Assembly: GCA_039881145.1 (NCBI GenBank) | Contig: JAYKKI010000009.1 | Location: 13,409,001-13,473,000, forward strand | Length of the DNA: 64,000 nucleotides | Origin: Druceiella hillmani | Lineage: Eukaryota; Arthropoda; Insecta; Lepidoptera; Hepialidae | Direction of reading: 5' to 3' | Part shown: positions 11,130 through 23,300 of the stretch, piece by piece | How positions within the stretch are numbered: the stretch's first letter is position 1 | How the letters are laid out: each line of letters opens with the position of its first letter | Translations under genes and position numbers: made by a program | The notes under the pieces: model-generated | What the model was told of the DNA's origin: nothing | Seen by the model: the letters and a program-made list of their open reading frames with translations, nothing else | Database searches by the model: none

Positions 11130-11400
11130 TAAAAAAAAAATGGGTGCGTGTACTCATGTACGCGCGTGAGAAGTTATACTTCTTTGGCATTATTAAATAA
11201 TACATACGGATAGATAACCTCAATTATATTGGAGCACTTGAAAAAGTCTATAAACACAATTTTTTCACTAATATTTACGAATAGTAAACATATTAATCAA
11301 AATATTGACTTTAAATCACTACTGAATATAATTTATCAGCACATATATAAATCGCACTTATATTTTTTTATCCAATAAATTCAAATGAAAAAGCGGCTCA
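11130..11400 (+). mobile_element. Dispersed short repeat (copy 1)
   Basis: About 270 bases, starting after an A10 run with GGGTGCGTGTAC, then GAGAAGTTATACTTCTTTGG, and ending near a TTTATCAGCACATATA string. An inverted homologue lies at about 35960-36235. The high similarity in an unrelated context indicates a mobile repeat; its class was not determined. Confidence 0.65.
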
Positions 11401-11821
11401 CTGCGTCAATATTATGTACTTGAAGTATTTTCGTTACGTGAAATTAATGATCATATCTATCAAAAGATGGCGCTGCGCTGATGTAGGGAAATTTTAAACT
11501 AATTGATATTTTAATTCTGTATGAAAAGTGAATACAAAATAAAGATAACAACAATATTACCATAAAGCTGAATGCCTTATGGTAATATTGTTTTTATCTA
11601 TTATCTGCATAAATTAAAATGATCATCAAGTAAGTCTGCATCAAATGGTAATATTGTTTTTGAATATCATCTGCCTCTCTGTATAAGTAATTATCTGTGA
11701 AACTTGGATATTAGATTTATTAGTAATATAAATAAAGAATGACACTTAATGACATCAAACATTTTTAAATTAATCAAAAGACAAATAAAATACAGAATCT
11801 AAAAATAAAAAAAACTTGTCT
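11401..11821. other. Spacer, no feature supported
   Basis: AT-rich. Contains a short inverted repeat around TACCATAA/TTATGGTA (11558-11586) and a GGTAATATTGTTTTT string occurring twice (about 11580 and 11647). No gene seen. Confidence 0.45.
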
Positions 11822-11894
11822 TGGAGGCGCCGGGTATCGATTTCGGTACCTCTCACATGCTAAGCGAGCGCTTTACCATCTGAGCTATCAGTAT
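11822..11894 (-). pseudogene. tRNA-Ala(AGC) pseudogene
   Basis: Read on the minus strand, TAGCTCAGATGGTAAAGCG is a canonical D arm (A box). An anticodon stem-loop follows with loop TTAGCAT, anticodon AGC (alanine). The T loop reads ATCGATA and the 3' end is CGCCTCCA. A run of eight T follows shortly after (11807-11814 on the plus strand), a pol III terminator. The 5' acceptor strand does not pair with the 3' strand, and the T stem has two mismatches. It is therefore a relic or a tRNA-derived SINE head rather than a working tRNA. Confidence 0.75.
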
Positions 11895-12036
11895 CAACAA
11901 AACCATAGAAATTATATGCAGACTGTCTATAAACTCAACCATAACTTTTAGTTTTCTTTAAATATCTTTAACGTTATAAAATTCTCCAATGAGTTTCATT
12001 AAAATGATTATTATACTGACTTAGAAAACTTACACT

Positions 12037-12960
12037 TTAAGAAATATCTAGCCTGGTCATTATAGATAAATATATCAAACTTCCAAATAATTGCTGATAA
12101 GTATATTTCTTATTAAATTTATTGTTCATACCTTTTTCTAATTTAAAATTAACTTCCATGGGTGTATCTGAATATAAATAGTCTGACATATTGAATTTCT
12201 TCAGAATAGTATCTACAAATTGCTTTTGATCAACAGTTATACAATATTTATAAATATTCACACGCACACCCAAATACTGTTTGATCTGACCTAAGTCCTT
12301 TACTCTAAATTTTTCTTCAGTTCTTCATATGTTTTTGACAGTTATAGAAAACAAAGAAATGGTCTACAAATGAAGCTATATAAGCTTTATTTGTACATGA
12401 TTTCTTTGTTTTCTATAACTTAATATTATTATCACATATTTATAACTTACTTTACATTTCTATAACTTTACATTATTATGTCATACATTATTATCACATT
12501 TCACAAAAAGACAAGGTTCATACTTTGATTCTTCAAAACTTAACTTTAACAAACATTTTTCTACTCTAGTGTACCAAACCCTGACTGATTGCTTGAGTCC
12601 ATAAATTGCTCTCTTTAATTTTAGAACTTTTTTTATTGTAATTATCAAGCTCTGAACATTCCAGTATTTCCATATAAACTGCTTCATCAAGAAAACTATT
12701 CAGAAATGCAGTAGGAATATCAAGGTGATTAATGTTTAGGTCTAGTTCCAACGTCTAAAGCTATCAAAGTCTCAAAGTTGAATATCTTGAAACTAGTGAC
12801 AATATTTCAATAAAATTTATCCCTTTACTTTAGGTGAAGCCCTTATCGACAAGCCTTGCTCTAGAACACACATTATCTTTACTGTTATATTTATTTTTAA
12901 ACACCTATGTATTTTTCACTATCGTACCGTTTTTCGGTCTGCCGACGTGTTATTTTCATA
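12037..12960 (-). pseudogene. Copia (Ty1/copia) reverse transcriptase and RNase H relic
   Basis: Several overlapping minus-strand frames give Copia pol in order. About 12900-12770 resembles the YKARLV.KG..Q..G..F block in broken frames. 12566-12751 has NHLDIPTAFLNSFLDEAVYM, the Copia HQMDVKTAFLNG block. 12481-12690 has LKRAIYGLKQSVRVWY and EPCLFVKCD. 12037-12273 has VDTILKKFNMSDY, DTPMEVNFKLEKG and YQQLFGSLIYL.TRLDI, the region between the reverse transcriptase and RNase H. The YVDD region falls in the gap around 12300-12480 and was not recovered. Frameshifts separate every piece, so no enzyme can be made. RNase H ends prematurely near 12037 and no 3' LTR was found downstream. Confidence 0.85.
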
Positions 12961-13199
12961 AAAATATTTTAATCATTCCCTCATAGCGAACCGCCAATTC
13001 ACTTTTTCATATTCAGTTATCGCATCACGAAGAGTAATCTGCTCACCCGACACTTCTACACTCATGTTAGCAATACCATAATAGTCCGGTTTATGTCTAA
13101 CACGCTTCTCTTATAAATTGACGTCACACTGCCTAGATTTGAGATTCTTGTCTTCTGGCAACAAGAAATCGAAAAAACTCTCATCTGTGTCATTTTATG

Positions 13200-14672
13200 A
13201 CTCACCTGGAACTATGTCTCATTTTTTTCATTTCCTTCTTCTGCATTTTAGCTGCTCTTGCTCACTGGAACCACCTCTTTAGCTGCGCCTTCAGATCGCT
13301 GCTTCTCTTCTACCATAATCGCCGTTGTTTACGACGAGATTTCTCAAATACTGGCCTGTTGTACCTATCACACATTTTCATTTTCATTTCCGGTTATAAC
13401 AATTTCTTTTTTTGATGGATTCTACAGCATTTCTTTAAATAATTTATCATTCTTGATGAACAAAATTCTCCGCAACTGGCCTTACTAATATCACATTTTT
13501 AATCAAAGCTAACCTTTCGTATGTATATGAATTAGCCGCCTGTGCCAAGTCGTATATGAAATTTTGATTGCTGCTGCTAAAAGTTGCTCAGACTTCACAA
13601 TATTTAAGCCGTATACGCCATTTCCTAAGTTTGCCTCTCCGATACATCAATTCTATGAATTGTAAATTAAACATCCATGCTGATTAAATATTGCAATAAT
13701 TCTACTCAATAACAGAAAGTTCGTAGTGAGGTTAGGCACACACAAAACATTTTTTACATTTATAACAATTTCATTATTACCCACATGTGTCGTAATCTGT
13801 AGTTCACCTGTGCCAATCCTGCGAACGATTGTTTGATTTACCACAAGAATTTCCTTGGTTTTGGGTTGATTATAAACATTGGACAACATGCTAACATTCG
13901 AATCTAAATGAGTGCTGACGCCCGAATCTATGTGGCAATAGGTTTGACGGAATTTCTTAGTCAGAAAAACTGCAATAAATTGATTGGCCTTCGCTTTTTC
14001 TGTACACGGACATTGATTTTTCAAATGTTCAATTTGCTTACATCTGCAATAACGGATTATTTTCATTCGTGTTGTGTCTATTCCTCTGACATTGATAGGT
14101 ACCTGATGCGTTCTATTTCCGTTCATGCCGTCATGTTGTAAATATGCTTTATTACTGTTAGTGCTGCTACCCTTATGAAAATTTTAGCAACAAATGCACC
14201 TTCAGACTTAGCCGTAAAATTTGCATTCATGTCCAACAACTTGATTTTTATAGTATCTGCACTGATGTTTCTACCTCAATGCTCATTGGCCATTATCATT
14301 AGCCCAAACTTTTGTGGAAGTTCTGCTAATATAAGCGATCCGATCCACTGATCATTTATCTCAAAACCAGTTCCTTTCAGCTTCTCTGCCGGTCGTGGAT
14401 TAGCAGTTTTCAAGCCGTTTCAAGCCGTATATTTATGAGATTTCTCCACAAACTAACTTTTTGTGATTAAGCGGAATCGACAAACGTGTCCCTCTACGTT
14501 TTCCACAAATTGTATATCGTAACTGTTTAATATGCATATAAAGCGAAGCGCCGATTGTCAAAATTAGTTTTGCTTTAGCTTTCAAAACTTCTGCTTTCTG
14601 AACCGCAGTGGCTGTCGGCGGTATTATGTATGGCTGCTTAACGGCGTCCACCACTCCCTCCAACATGAGCAT
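13200..14672 (-). pseudogene. Copia gag, protease and pre-integrase relic
   Basis: 14672-14433 encodes an N-terminal gag segment (MLEGVVDAVKQP...TAVQKAEVLKAKAKL). 14126-13653 encodes the gag C-terminus, with a damaged zinc knuckle (one Cys of CX2CX4HX4C replaced), and then HIDSGVSTHL. That DSG is the aspartic protease active site, in the usual Copia W.DSG.T.H context. About 13650-13500 resembles the GAG_pre-integrase block (KISYTTWHRRLIH). The integrase core expected next is almost entirely missing: only about 0.6 kb separates this block from reverse-transcriptase sequence. The homologous piece in segment B (46191-47146) confirms the order. Several frameshifts and stops make it non-functional. 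Confidence 0.83.
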
Positions 14673-14792
14673 ATTTTCTACCGCAAAACATCAATCGTCG
14701 TACTTCTTATGGCTTTTCAACTTAGTTAGGTAGTTTGTCGACATATTAAACCCAAATTTACTGTCCTTTTAACTGAACTTATAATTGAAAGC

Positions 14793-14812
14793 GGGACTGG
14801 ACACATAATCTG
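14793..14812 (-). other. Copia primer-binding site (half tRNA-iMet)
   Basis: The minus strand reads ATTATGTGTCCAGTCCC, close to the complement of the initiator tRNA-Met anticodon arm (GGTTATGGGCCCAGC). Insect Copia elements prime from an internal half-tRNA-iMet site of this kind. Its place just upstream of gag supports the assignment. The segment-B copy at 46096-46114 matches better. Confidence 0.65.
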
Positions 14813-14814
14813 AT

Positions 14815-15262
14815 AAAACGCAGTGTGGTTTGGCAATCAACTCATTTAATAAAGTAACGATAAAAGGTAATAATCTTTTGACGTAATCAGTGTTTTCAGA
14901 TAGAATAATACAAATTCCATAGAGGTGCAAGTAGTTACATTAGTATATTATATTATTATATCTAAATAACAAAATCAATCACTGAGTCGACACCTTCTCC
15001 AAAACTTTCGTGAAAATTCCCGTGACGTCCTAAGATATCAAATGAAAAATTTAATAACACGCATATCACTTTGGGCCCTTAACAAGATTCTAATCCAAAG
15101 GAAAGGCAACGGAATAATACCATCATCATATGTCGCACCCTGCTGAGCCCTGCGACCTATGTTCCTGTCAATCACAAGTACCTCCGTGTTGTGAACTCAA
15201 CAGACTCGTACAAACGTAATCATGCAGCGTCGCTCAAACAGAGCCGTAAAATATTAATACAA
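14815..15262 (-). repeat. Probable 5' LTR of the Copia relic
   Basis: The block between the primer-binding site and about 15262 is conserved in segment B (45689-46090, opposite strand). In element orientation it starts TGTATTAATATTTTACGG, compatible with a TG LTR start. Boundaries are approximate, and no second LTR is present in the window to confirm them. Confidence 0.5.
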
Positions 15263-15298
15263 TAAATATTAGTCAAGTAAAAGAAATGCGAATTATAT

Positions 15299-15299
15299 T

Positions 15300-15384
<85 letters not shown>
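15299..15384. repeat. (TA)n microsatellite
   Basis: An interrupted then perfect TA array. The corresponding place in segment B (45225-45327) also has a TA array, so it predates the duplication. Confidence 0.95.
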
Positions 15385-15389
<5 letters not shown>

Positions 15390-17859
15390 TTTATATTTGT
15401 TTACATATTCTTGTTTTACGAGCTATTTGTCTCATTAAACTATTTTAATAATGTTCTTTCTTCATTTTTGTCTATTTATTAATTTTAATAGAACATATTA
15501 TTATATTAACTCGTAAGTACACTGCGGGTATCAAATTTTACCACCATATTATTAATCGTCACCGCGTTAGTTAATGTGATACTATTTAAATACTACAGTA
15601 TATTTAACTTTTCCAAGCGAGTTATATTTATTCCTAAAAAAGTAAGTGTCAAGCGACGATCGAGTAACATTTTGATGAATGCAGCAATAAGATATTTTGC
15701 ACTACATCTTCATGAGTCGTAAATACGCTGTGCATCTGATATTCACTGTTATGTTTATAAAGCATAGTTTTCACAAACCCAGAATTCTTGGGAATATTAA
15801 TCTAATAGGAAATTGCTCAAAATTATAGGAATATATTTTATATTACCAAATGTGAATTTAAATATTTAGAACATGAGGAATACAAGTCTGATTGGACTTT
15901 GACGTCGTGATAAAAGTATTTCTTCCACTTTTGACGGCCTAACAAATTGTCATTTTTTCAAAGGAAATACAAGTGTAAATTATTAAGTTTCTTCTCAATC
16001 ATATAAACCTTTATAGTGTACCATAATAACATATTATGCTTAACAATTCAAACATGTTTTACTTAACAATTCGAAATACTTTCGAAACATTTTTATTGAG
16101 AATCCTATGTACCATTTCTTTGAAGAATCTAAATATATTAATAGCATATTACATTTAAGAAATCACTCAGCATATTTATAAGGCGATCAAAAAGACATAC
16201 TTTTTAATGAAAATCCTGATTTGTACCAAATACAACGTTTTCTCCAAAATTTAATTTACCCAAATGCCAACTTTTTACTTCGAAGTGAAGTAATGTTTAA
16301 TAAAATATTGTTAGCGTCCAAAAAATTACACTCGAATATTAATTGGAATTTGATCATATTGTAATGGCAGAGTCAAACAGAAAGTCAAAACTTCAAAATA
16401 GGAAAATGTAATTGCATGTGGTCGCGTGCTTTTGCACTTGTTCTCCTGCCAGGCAAAAACCAATTAACTGCCAGACAAAAACCAATTAACTGCCAGGCAA
16501 AAAATTTGACAGTTCTTATGATTCCGTAACTAAAGGTATTATGAAACATATGTCTACCAGTTCCTGTATCACAGCATCAAAGGTTTAATAGCTATGGGGA
16601 TAAAATTTGAAACATAGAAATAAAGGAATATTCGCTCGCACTTTTCCGTATAAAGAATTTAAATTTGAATACTTATTTCTCGTGAAAGATTATTGAAGCG
16701 GTCTCATAAAATGTAATCGAAAATATTAATGTATCTAAGGCATGTTCTTTGGAAGATATGAGTCTCCAAATTGTTTCGCAGTATCTTTTTTTCACAATTA
16801 CTTTTGAAATCTTTACAAAATGAAATAATTCCATAGAATGAGTAAAAACTTCGATATCAAATAATTTTTTTAAACTTACAATAATAAATAAATGCATATG
16901 CGGATATAGGGTCTTATAAACATTTTATGCGTCCCTTTGTTTGCGACTCCCGTGGTTATATTGGGAATAAGTTTTATTTCCTTTTTCCAAACTCAAATGA
17001 AAAATTCGATTTTTTAAAAAGGTGTCGAATTATTTTATTAAAATTTCTAATATTTTGATTACTATAAGAGTCAAATAATATGCCATAATTCGTTTCCACG
17101 TTCCAAGTTTTGTAATCCAATAATACCAATATAAAATAGGCTCAAGAATGGCATATAACAGCTCAAGATTAAAATATTATTGCGATATTATTAAAACAAA
17201 AAAAGAGGTTTGTATTCTAGGTGAAAAATGTGTACCACGACCGTACTATTTATTATTTCTTAAATAGATATCATAATTGTTATTTAGATAGTAATCAAAG
17301 CATTTATCAAATACTTTCCACAGCATACAAAATATATATTGGTCCTAATATGAGTAAATGAATTTAGCATATGAATATAATGTATTAGAGTAGCGAATGC
17401 ATGTTATGTTAAGTTGGATGGAGAAGTACGAAGTGAAATAATTTTGACATGGAATATAATTTTGACAGGACCCATTTTTCTTTTTTCAAATAAAATAATT
17501 GATATCTTTATTTGCCAGCTATGTAAATAACACGTCTTCTACATAGTTCTTATTGGCATAGATAATTTGTAGTTACATGACTGCTTGACCCAGTGAAATA
17601 TTTTCTGGATATATTGATATGTAAATATTTTCTTTTGGCCAAACAATGACTTCTCGTATCAGTAGTAAAAATATTCTATCTGTTAGATGTTGTAAAATAT
17701 TTTAAATTTGAAGAAAATTTATCTTTATTACAATTGTTCCTATTATGTTCTGTTCCGTAAATTAATTTATAGTAATGAACCTATATTTTTGGTCGACAAT
17801 AAATTCCACGACTTTAATTGTCCTTAGAATTTCTCAAGTGGCTTATTTTTTAAGGAATA
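15385..17859. other. Non-coding part of unit A
   Basis: No coding region supported. The block is matched, inverted, by about 42850-45200 in segment B (for example the AGAATTCTTGGGAATATT and GACGTCGTGATAAAAGTA neighbourhoods). A short tandem repeat lies at 16447-16500. Confidence 0.6.
16447..16500 (+). repeat. Short tandem repeat, 22-bp unit
   Basis: TGCCAGGCAAAAACCAATTA occurs twice in tandem with one change, plus a partial third unit. The inverted B copy near 44310-44335 has only one unit, so this expansion is private to A. Confidence 0.8.
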
Positions 17860-18147
17860 TTACCATATATCATGATGGATTGTAGCAATAAAATCAAATA
17901 CATTTTTATAACTGTTGGTAAACCTTGTGCAGTATAAATAAATATAACTAGAATCTGCGTAAGTAGCTACACATCTAGATAAATCCATATGGCCGTAACA
18001 ACGGCATACACAACCGAACATTTCATGTATTTCCGTCACGATTCCGAAACCCGAGGGCCATATGACCGAACCAAACCCATTTGTCCTTGTCGATTTCGTC
18101 ATATAAATCCCAAAATCCACCTGGAAATCATTTGTAAAAATTTGCAT
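17860..18147 (-). other. Unrecognised 95-codon open frame, repeated in B and C
   Basis: A minus-strand frame of 95 codons containing FQVDFGIYMTKSTRTNGFGS and SGFGIVTEIHE. The C copy (47194-47481, minus) keeps the same start, length and stop with about 75% residue identity. The B copy (about 42260-42520, plus) is interrupted by stops after GFGIVTEIHDVFGYV. No protein family is recognised. Many of the A/C differences change amino acids, so this may be a non-coding block that stayed open by chance, or a fragment of an old element protein. Confidence 0.35.
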
Positions 18148-18264
18148 AACTGACGGTTAGCTGTGATGGGTTTGGTTGGAGCAAAAGTGATTTTATTTAT
18201 CAAACATGCCAAAGGATATTCACTGTAAAAAAGTAGTTCATTTGTCATTGGCGCTTTTGTTAGG

Positions 18265-18447
18265 ATGAGATCGCAGCGGCATGCAGTAGCTAGGTATCGG
18301 TGGCCGTTCATCTCGCGTTTAGATATCCGCTATCTGCGACGTGCAGATTTACATTTCAGTGATACCGAAGACGCGTTATTCTGTACGACTAATGTAACGG
18401 CTTGGAGAAAATTTGCTGTTAAAAGAGTCAGCTATAGACATTTGTAA
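18265..18447 (+). other. Unrecognised 60-codon open frame, repeated in C
   Basis: Encodes a basic peptide (MRSQRHAVARYRWPFISRL...). The C copy at 47599-47781 has the same length and stop. The B copy (about 42000-42160, inverted) is altered. The stretch is GC-richer than its surroundings. No family recognised; may be non-coding. Confidence 0.3.
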
Positions 18448-18805
18448 GTACATTTGTTAGCCGTTTTTATCTACGCACCTTTTTCTCATTTCGTGATTTT
18501 CCCTAAAAGGCTGTTTTTTTTATATAAACTCTCATAAAAAAAATTGTTTTTTTAGGGTTCCGCGCTTGGAAAGAAAAAAAGGAACCCTTACGGGATTGGT
18601 CACAACAGTTTTCCTTAGAAATCGCTTGAATTAGTGACTTGAAATTTGATACAATAATAAAACCTAAACACATTCAACAGTATTTATTTGATCATTTTTG
18701 GGAGGGCTAAATAAATACTTGATTTTTTTTGTAATTACACATGTATTTTTGGATTTTGTTTGAACAGGCTAGATATAAGGGTCAAAGAAAGTAAAAGAAA
18801 ACAGA

Positions 18806-18810
18806 ATGTA

Positions 18811-18851
<41 letters not shown>

Positions 18852-18870
18852 GTATATGTATATATATATA
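18806..18870. repeat. (TA)n microsatellite
   Basis: Interrupted TA array; the orthologous place in C is 48136-48180. Confidence 0.94.
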
Positions 18871-20204
18871 AAAAGGAAGAGAACACAACTATTATTGCTA
18901 AGACGTTTGCGTGAGCAGTTCAGTCATAGCCCTGTATGTATGAAATTAGGTCTACTACTGGTATAGTCCTAATATTGTAAAAATATTTTTATTGTTGGTT
19001 TCTTTATTACGTAACAGTTTTTTAGGGAACTAACCGACTTTTTGCATTATATCATGCTCGCTAAGAAAATGCTCATATGCAATTACATGTAGAATATTTT
19101 TCATCCGGTAAACGCACAGTTCCTTACGGAACTACTGAAAACTTCTTTCAGAGCGCCGCTAGACGGCGCCACAGCCGTTTTGTTAAACTAAGATAAATTT
19201 TATCAAATTGTCAATTGCTTGTAATATTTTACTAACTACTAAATATCTAAAAATTTGACGTATAAAATTTGATTTTTTGTCGTACTTCAGAATAACAAAT
19301 TCAATTGTTTGAACAAGTTTTCTTGTGAACAAGGTTTCTGTCACCAAAATAGTTTAAAATAAATCTTATAAAGTCTATATTGAAAGGAAGTCTAATTTAT
19401 TTGACTATTTACTTAAAGTGTCAACTTAGAATATCGTATGCGTTAATTAGGTTTATGTATGTTCGAAGCAAATATTTATAAAAATTATAAGAAGTGTTTA
19501 TTCTACTTCCATATTTAAAGTGTAATAACTTTCCGCAAACGTGGATAAATATTTAGTGGGATCTCGCAAACTGCCACTTAGGACCGTTGAATACAGCCGG
19601 AAATAGGTCATATTTAAATAATGGCCATCCTGGTTGAATCCGTTTATTGACATATGAAGGATAAAGATATATTCGAATCTCTATAATAACTTCCATTAAA
19701 TGTTTAGATTGATATATCGTAGACGATGAAATATTTTGACAAAGTCGAATAAATTCAAATTTTTCGCAGTTTTTGAAGATTCTCAACTGAATTGTTTATA
19801 GAATGTCTCAAAACAACCAATATTATTATTATTTTATTTTTCTGGCATTCTAATATTTATGTCTGCAACATTTTTATAAAAGAGGAAGAAGAAGTCGCAT
19901 CTATTACAACCTTTACATTGGTAAATTCGTGCCATCGGTGTCAAAATCCGGAATACATTGTGACGTTTTGAAGGAAATATTTTTTTATAATTTTGAGGAG
20001 TTTTAAATAATTATCAATCAATAAATGGTGTATCACGGGATGACAGCTTGTAAATGCCTAATTTTTAATTTTAATTAACTATTTCAATATAACTAAATGA
20101 AATATTTATATTCAAAATATAGGAGTGCCATTAAAACAAAAACAATTGTTGCCATTGTCCTTAGAATTTAGGTAAAAATTATAGGTTTGTCATAATTATA
20201 ACAA

Positions 20205-20206
<2 letters not shown>
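18871..20206. other. Non-coding part of unit A
   Basis: Matched in direct orientation by 38115-39500 (within B) and by 48190-49440 (C), starting at GAAGAGAACACAAC. No coding frame supported. Confidence 0.6.
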
Positions 20207-20248
<42 letters not shown>

Positions 20249-20252
20249 TTAG

Positions 20253-20320
<68 letters not shown>

Positions 20321-20336
20321 ATATATACATATATAT
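20207..20336. repeat. (TA)n microsatellite, two blocks
   Basis: Two long TA runs separated by TGTATTTAGATATG. TA arrays occur at the equivalent position in B (37078-37124 and 39521-39587) and in C (49466-49510). Confidence 0.96.
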
Positions 20337-23300
20337 TTCTTTTTTTTTGTTTTTATTTTGGGGGAACATTGGATTAAAAAAACTTTTTACCATATTTGTT
20401 TTAATAACTCTTGTTGTGAAATAAAATTATAACATTTATTTTTCCTGACTACTTTATTTTTCTTTTGTATTCCTTGAACCTCCATTAATTATTATTTCGT
20501 TAAGCTCCATTTATCATTGGTGAAATATTAAGGATAAAGTAAATTAAAAGTCATTAATAAAAAGCCTCTCATTAAAAAGCAAGATACCAATACGATAGAA
20601 TATCTTTCCTCAAACTGAAACCTTTACGTCTCACATTTAGTGTCCTACAAATTTTCGAAATAAAAATATAATAAGTGTGTTCTTATTATTACTTAAAAAT
20701 CATTTTCAGTTAAAAACATAAAGGAAAATCATTAATTCGAAGTAAAAAAATATTAACATGGATACATACATACATACACCTTGTTTATGAGTGTAATACC
20801 TTCACTTTTTTAACTTAACCTGTTCAATTTTATTGAATATTCAATTTCATTAGGCAGCAACTTATTTAAGTTAATGATTACGACATGGTTGGAAAATTTG
20901 TTAATAAAAAATTTAGATCTATTTTTTTCATGAGAAACTGACTGAAAAAATTATTACACTATCTTTTAGTTCTCTTCAATGCCCCTAAATTTTCTTTAAA
21001 AAACATAATTAATCCGCGAAAATTATCTTAGGAAATTTACCACGGCGTCAAAATAAAAATGGCCGGAATGCTAATAAATATTTGCATACCTAACTCAAGT
21101 GACTTGAATGTTTGTACTAAACAAGTTAGCTATTAATACATTTGCATGTGTCGAAAATTTAAATGGAAAACTATAATCCTTTTCTGTCTTGTGCCCCTTT
21201 TAAAACATCAATAAAATTTCTCTTTGATTTGGAAATAATATACAGTTTTTGATTACCAATACATAAGCATTTATTTGTATCCTTATATCTAAAATTTTAA
21301 TCAACGCTAAAAACCTTTAATCAATAGAAGTACTAATTAAAAACGATGAAACTTTCATCGGACAGGGGGAGCGGCGGCGCTCCGGTAATGAGTCGCAGAT
21401 GGTTAAATGGAAAATATCGTTTCATTCGACGTTTTATCTATCGATTATCCATATTTAGATCGTCTTTTTTCTTTATTATTAGACTCTTTGTACCGACTAG
21501 ATGGATCACTAGTACCCTACAAATGATCATCCATGGGACCATAATATTAGCGCGAGTTCGTTATGAGTTGCAATCTCCAGTAACTATAGTTCTATGAGTA
21601 CAATACATTATCACTCCACGAAATTAGCTTTCTTGTTTTTTAATTTTTGTTTTCGTAAGAGTACATTTAAAACAAATACAACGTAACAAAATATTACACT
21701 CTAGAATATATATTTATTTAGAGACTAATTCACAATTCACAATTCGGTACGACCTATTGTGGGCAAATGTGTGTTCCTTTGCAGAGATCTTAAATGGGTT
21801 GTTTTTCTATACTGATTTATTTGAATTATTAGGAAGTTTTCAATACATTTTTTCTGATATTAATGAGAAAGAAGGAATGACTATAGTTTGTGCATAAATA
21901 ATTAACCATCAGTTTATTTACCACTAAATAGTAGAAATCATTAGTGGTGTGAAGCAATAATTATCAAAATATACATTTCTAAACAACATCATCAGTTGGG
22001 GCGTTATTTTATTTTTTTAAAATATTTTAATGATATTAGTATTAGGAGTTAATTATCTTTGTCAAACATAAGATGCAAGAGGTGATTCAACAGTAAGAAA
22101 ATGATTTATAGTTATAAGGACTTCACTTTTGTTGAAAACCGTCATTTACTCGTCAAAACGTCATTGCAACGTCAACTTCTCCAAATAATCTGCGATTAAT
22201 CCACCGTTTTCATTTGTTACTTAATTAATATATTTTAAGAACAAATTTGTCAGTCGTAAACTAAAACCCTTGAGAAAAGTCCCTTTCCCAAGTGTTGACG
22301 TTACTTTTTTGCAAACTCTGATGTCGATATAGGTATTCCTTACACAACGTTTTGAAATATAGTAATGTTGTACTGAAATGGATGACTTTTCTATTTCAAA
22401 CAATAATTCAGTAGCAATAATAATTATAAGGCAAATGAGCCTATCATTAAAACACGAGGACTTTTCTATATAGGTCAGTCCCCTTAACGGGAGAGGTGCA
22501 ACAACTTTCTACAGTCTCTACACGCACTCCCTATATTTGACGGGAAACTTTGAAAATCTATCTGCCGGCAATTGATCCCACCTCATAATTTCAAAAATGT
22601 TTTCCATATATTCATAAAAGCATATTTCTCCAGAAATTAAATATTCGGGAAAGATCTTTTAGGTTGAAAGTATCTTCTTAGTTTTTTTTAAATAGAAATA
22701 TTTTGGGATAAGTGGCCACATAGTAACAAGTAAATGTGGTGACATTTCCACAAGGCTTGCAATTATTTGTTGATATGATGTGATAAAAAATAAGACAATT
22801 ATATCTAAAAACCCGCCAAACATGAACAGGGGCCTGTCCAATGAAACACACGGAATCATTCCAACATTTATCTGACTTTCATAAAAAAGTTAAAAAGAAA
22901 TCGTAAAACTTTTCATAGATGAATTTGGTATATCTCCAGATTTTGTTGTTATAATTTTTGAAGGTTTCACTAACAACCAAATAAAAGAACAATTTACGGA
23001 AAAGTCCGAAAGGTTAATTTAAGATCAATAAATATTATACAATATTTCGAAAATTTTGTAAATTTTTCGATCTTAATATCAATATCAATCATAACTAATT
23101 TCTCATTTTTTACTTGACTGCTCATATTATATACTATCTAATATGCGTGCAAAATTGAGTGAAACTAAAAAAAAAGTCAAAGGTTGAAAAGTAATCATTT
23201 CATCTCATATTTTTTCTACGCGTTGCATTTTCCTTAAACTATTTTGGCGTCAGTCTCTGGCGGCTCAGACAAGAGATGATGGTTCGACAAATCTATCGAC

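Noticed and set aside
13197..13488. Plus-strand frames over the Copia relic (also 13908-14141, 46814-47083 minus)
   Set aside because: Antisense of gag/pol sequence.
20196..20393. Ile-Tyr repeat open frames over TA arrays (also at 17-223, 4710-4898, 18760-18966, 45098-45382, 49345-49527)
   Set aside because: They translate (TA)n and have no other sequence content.
21346..21597. 83-codon plus-strand frame in the GC-richer island
   Set aside because: The C copy's frame (50333-50605) diverges completely after a few codons and B has none; the conserved nucleotide island is not coding.
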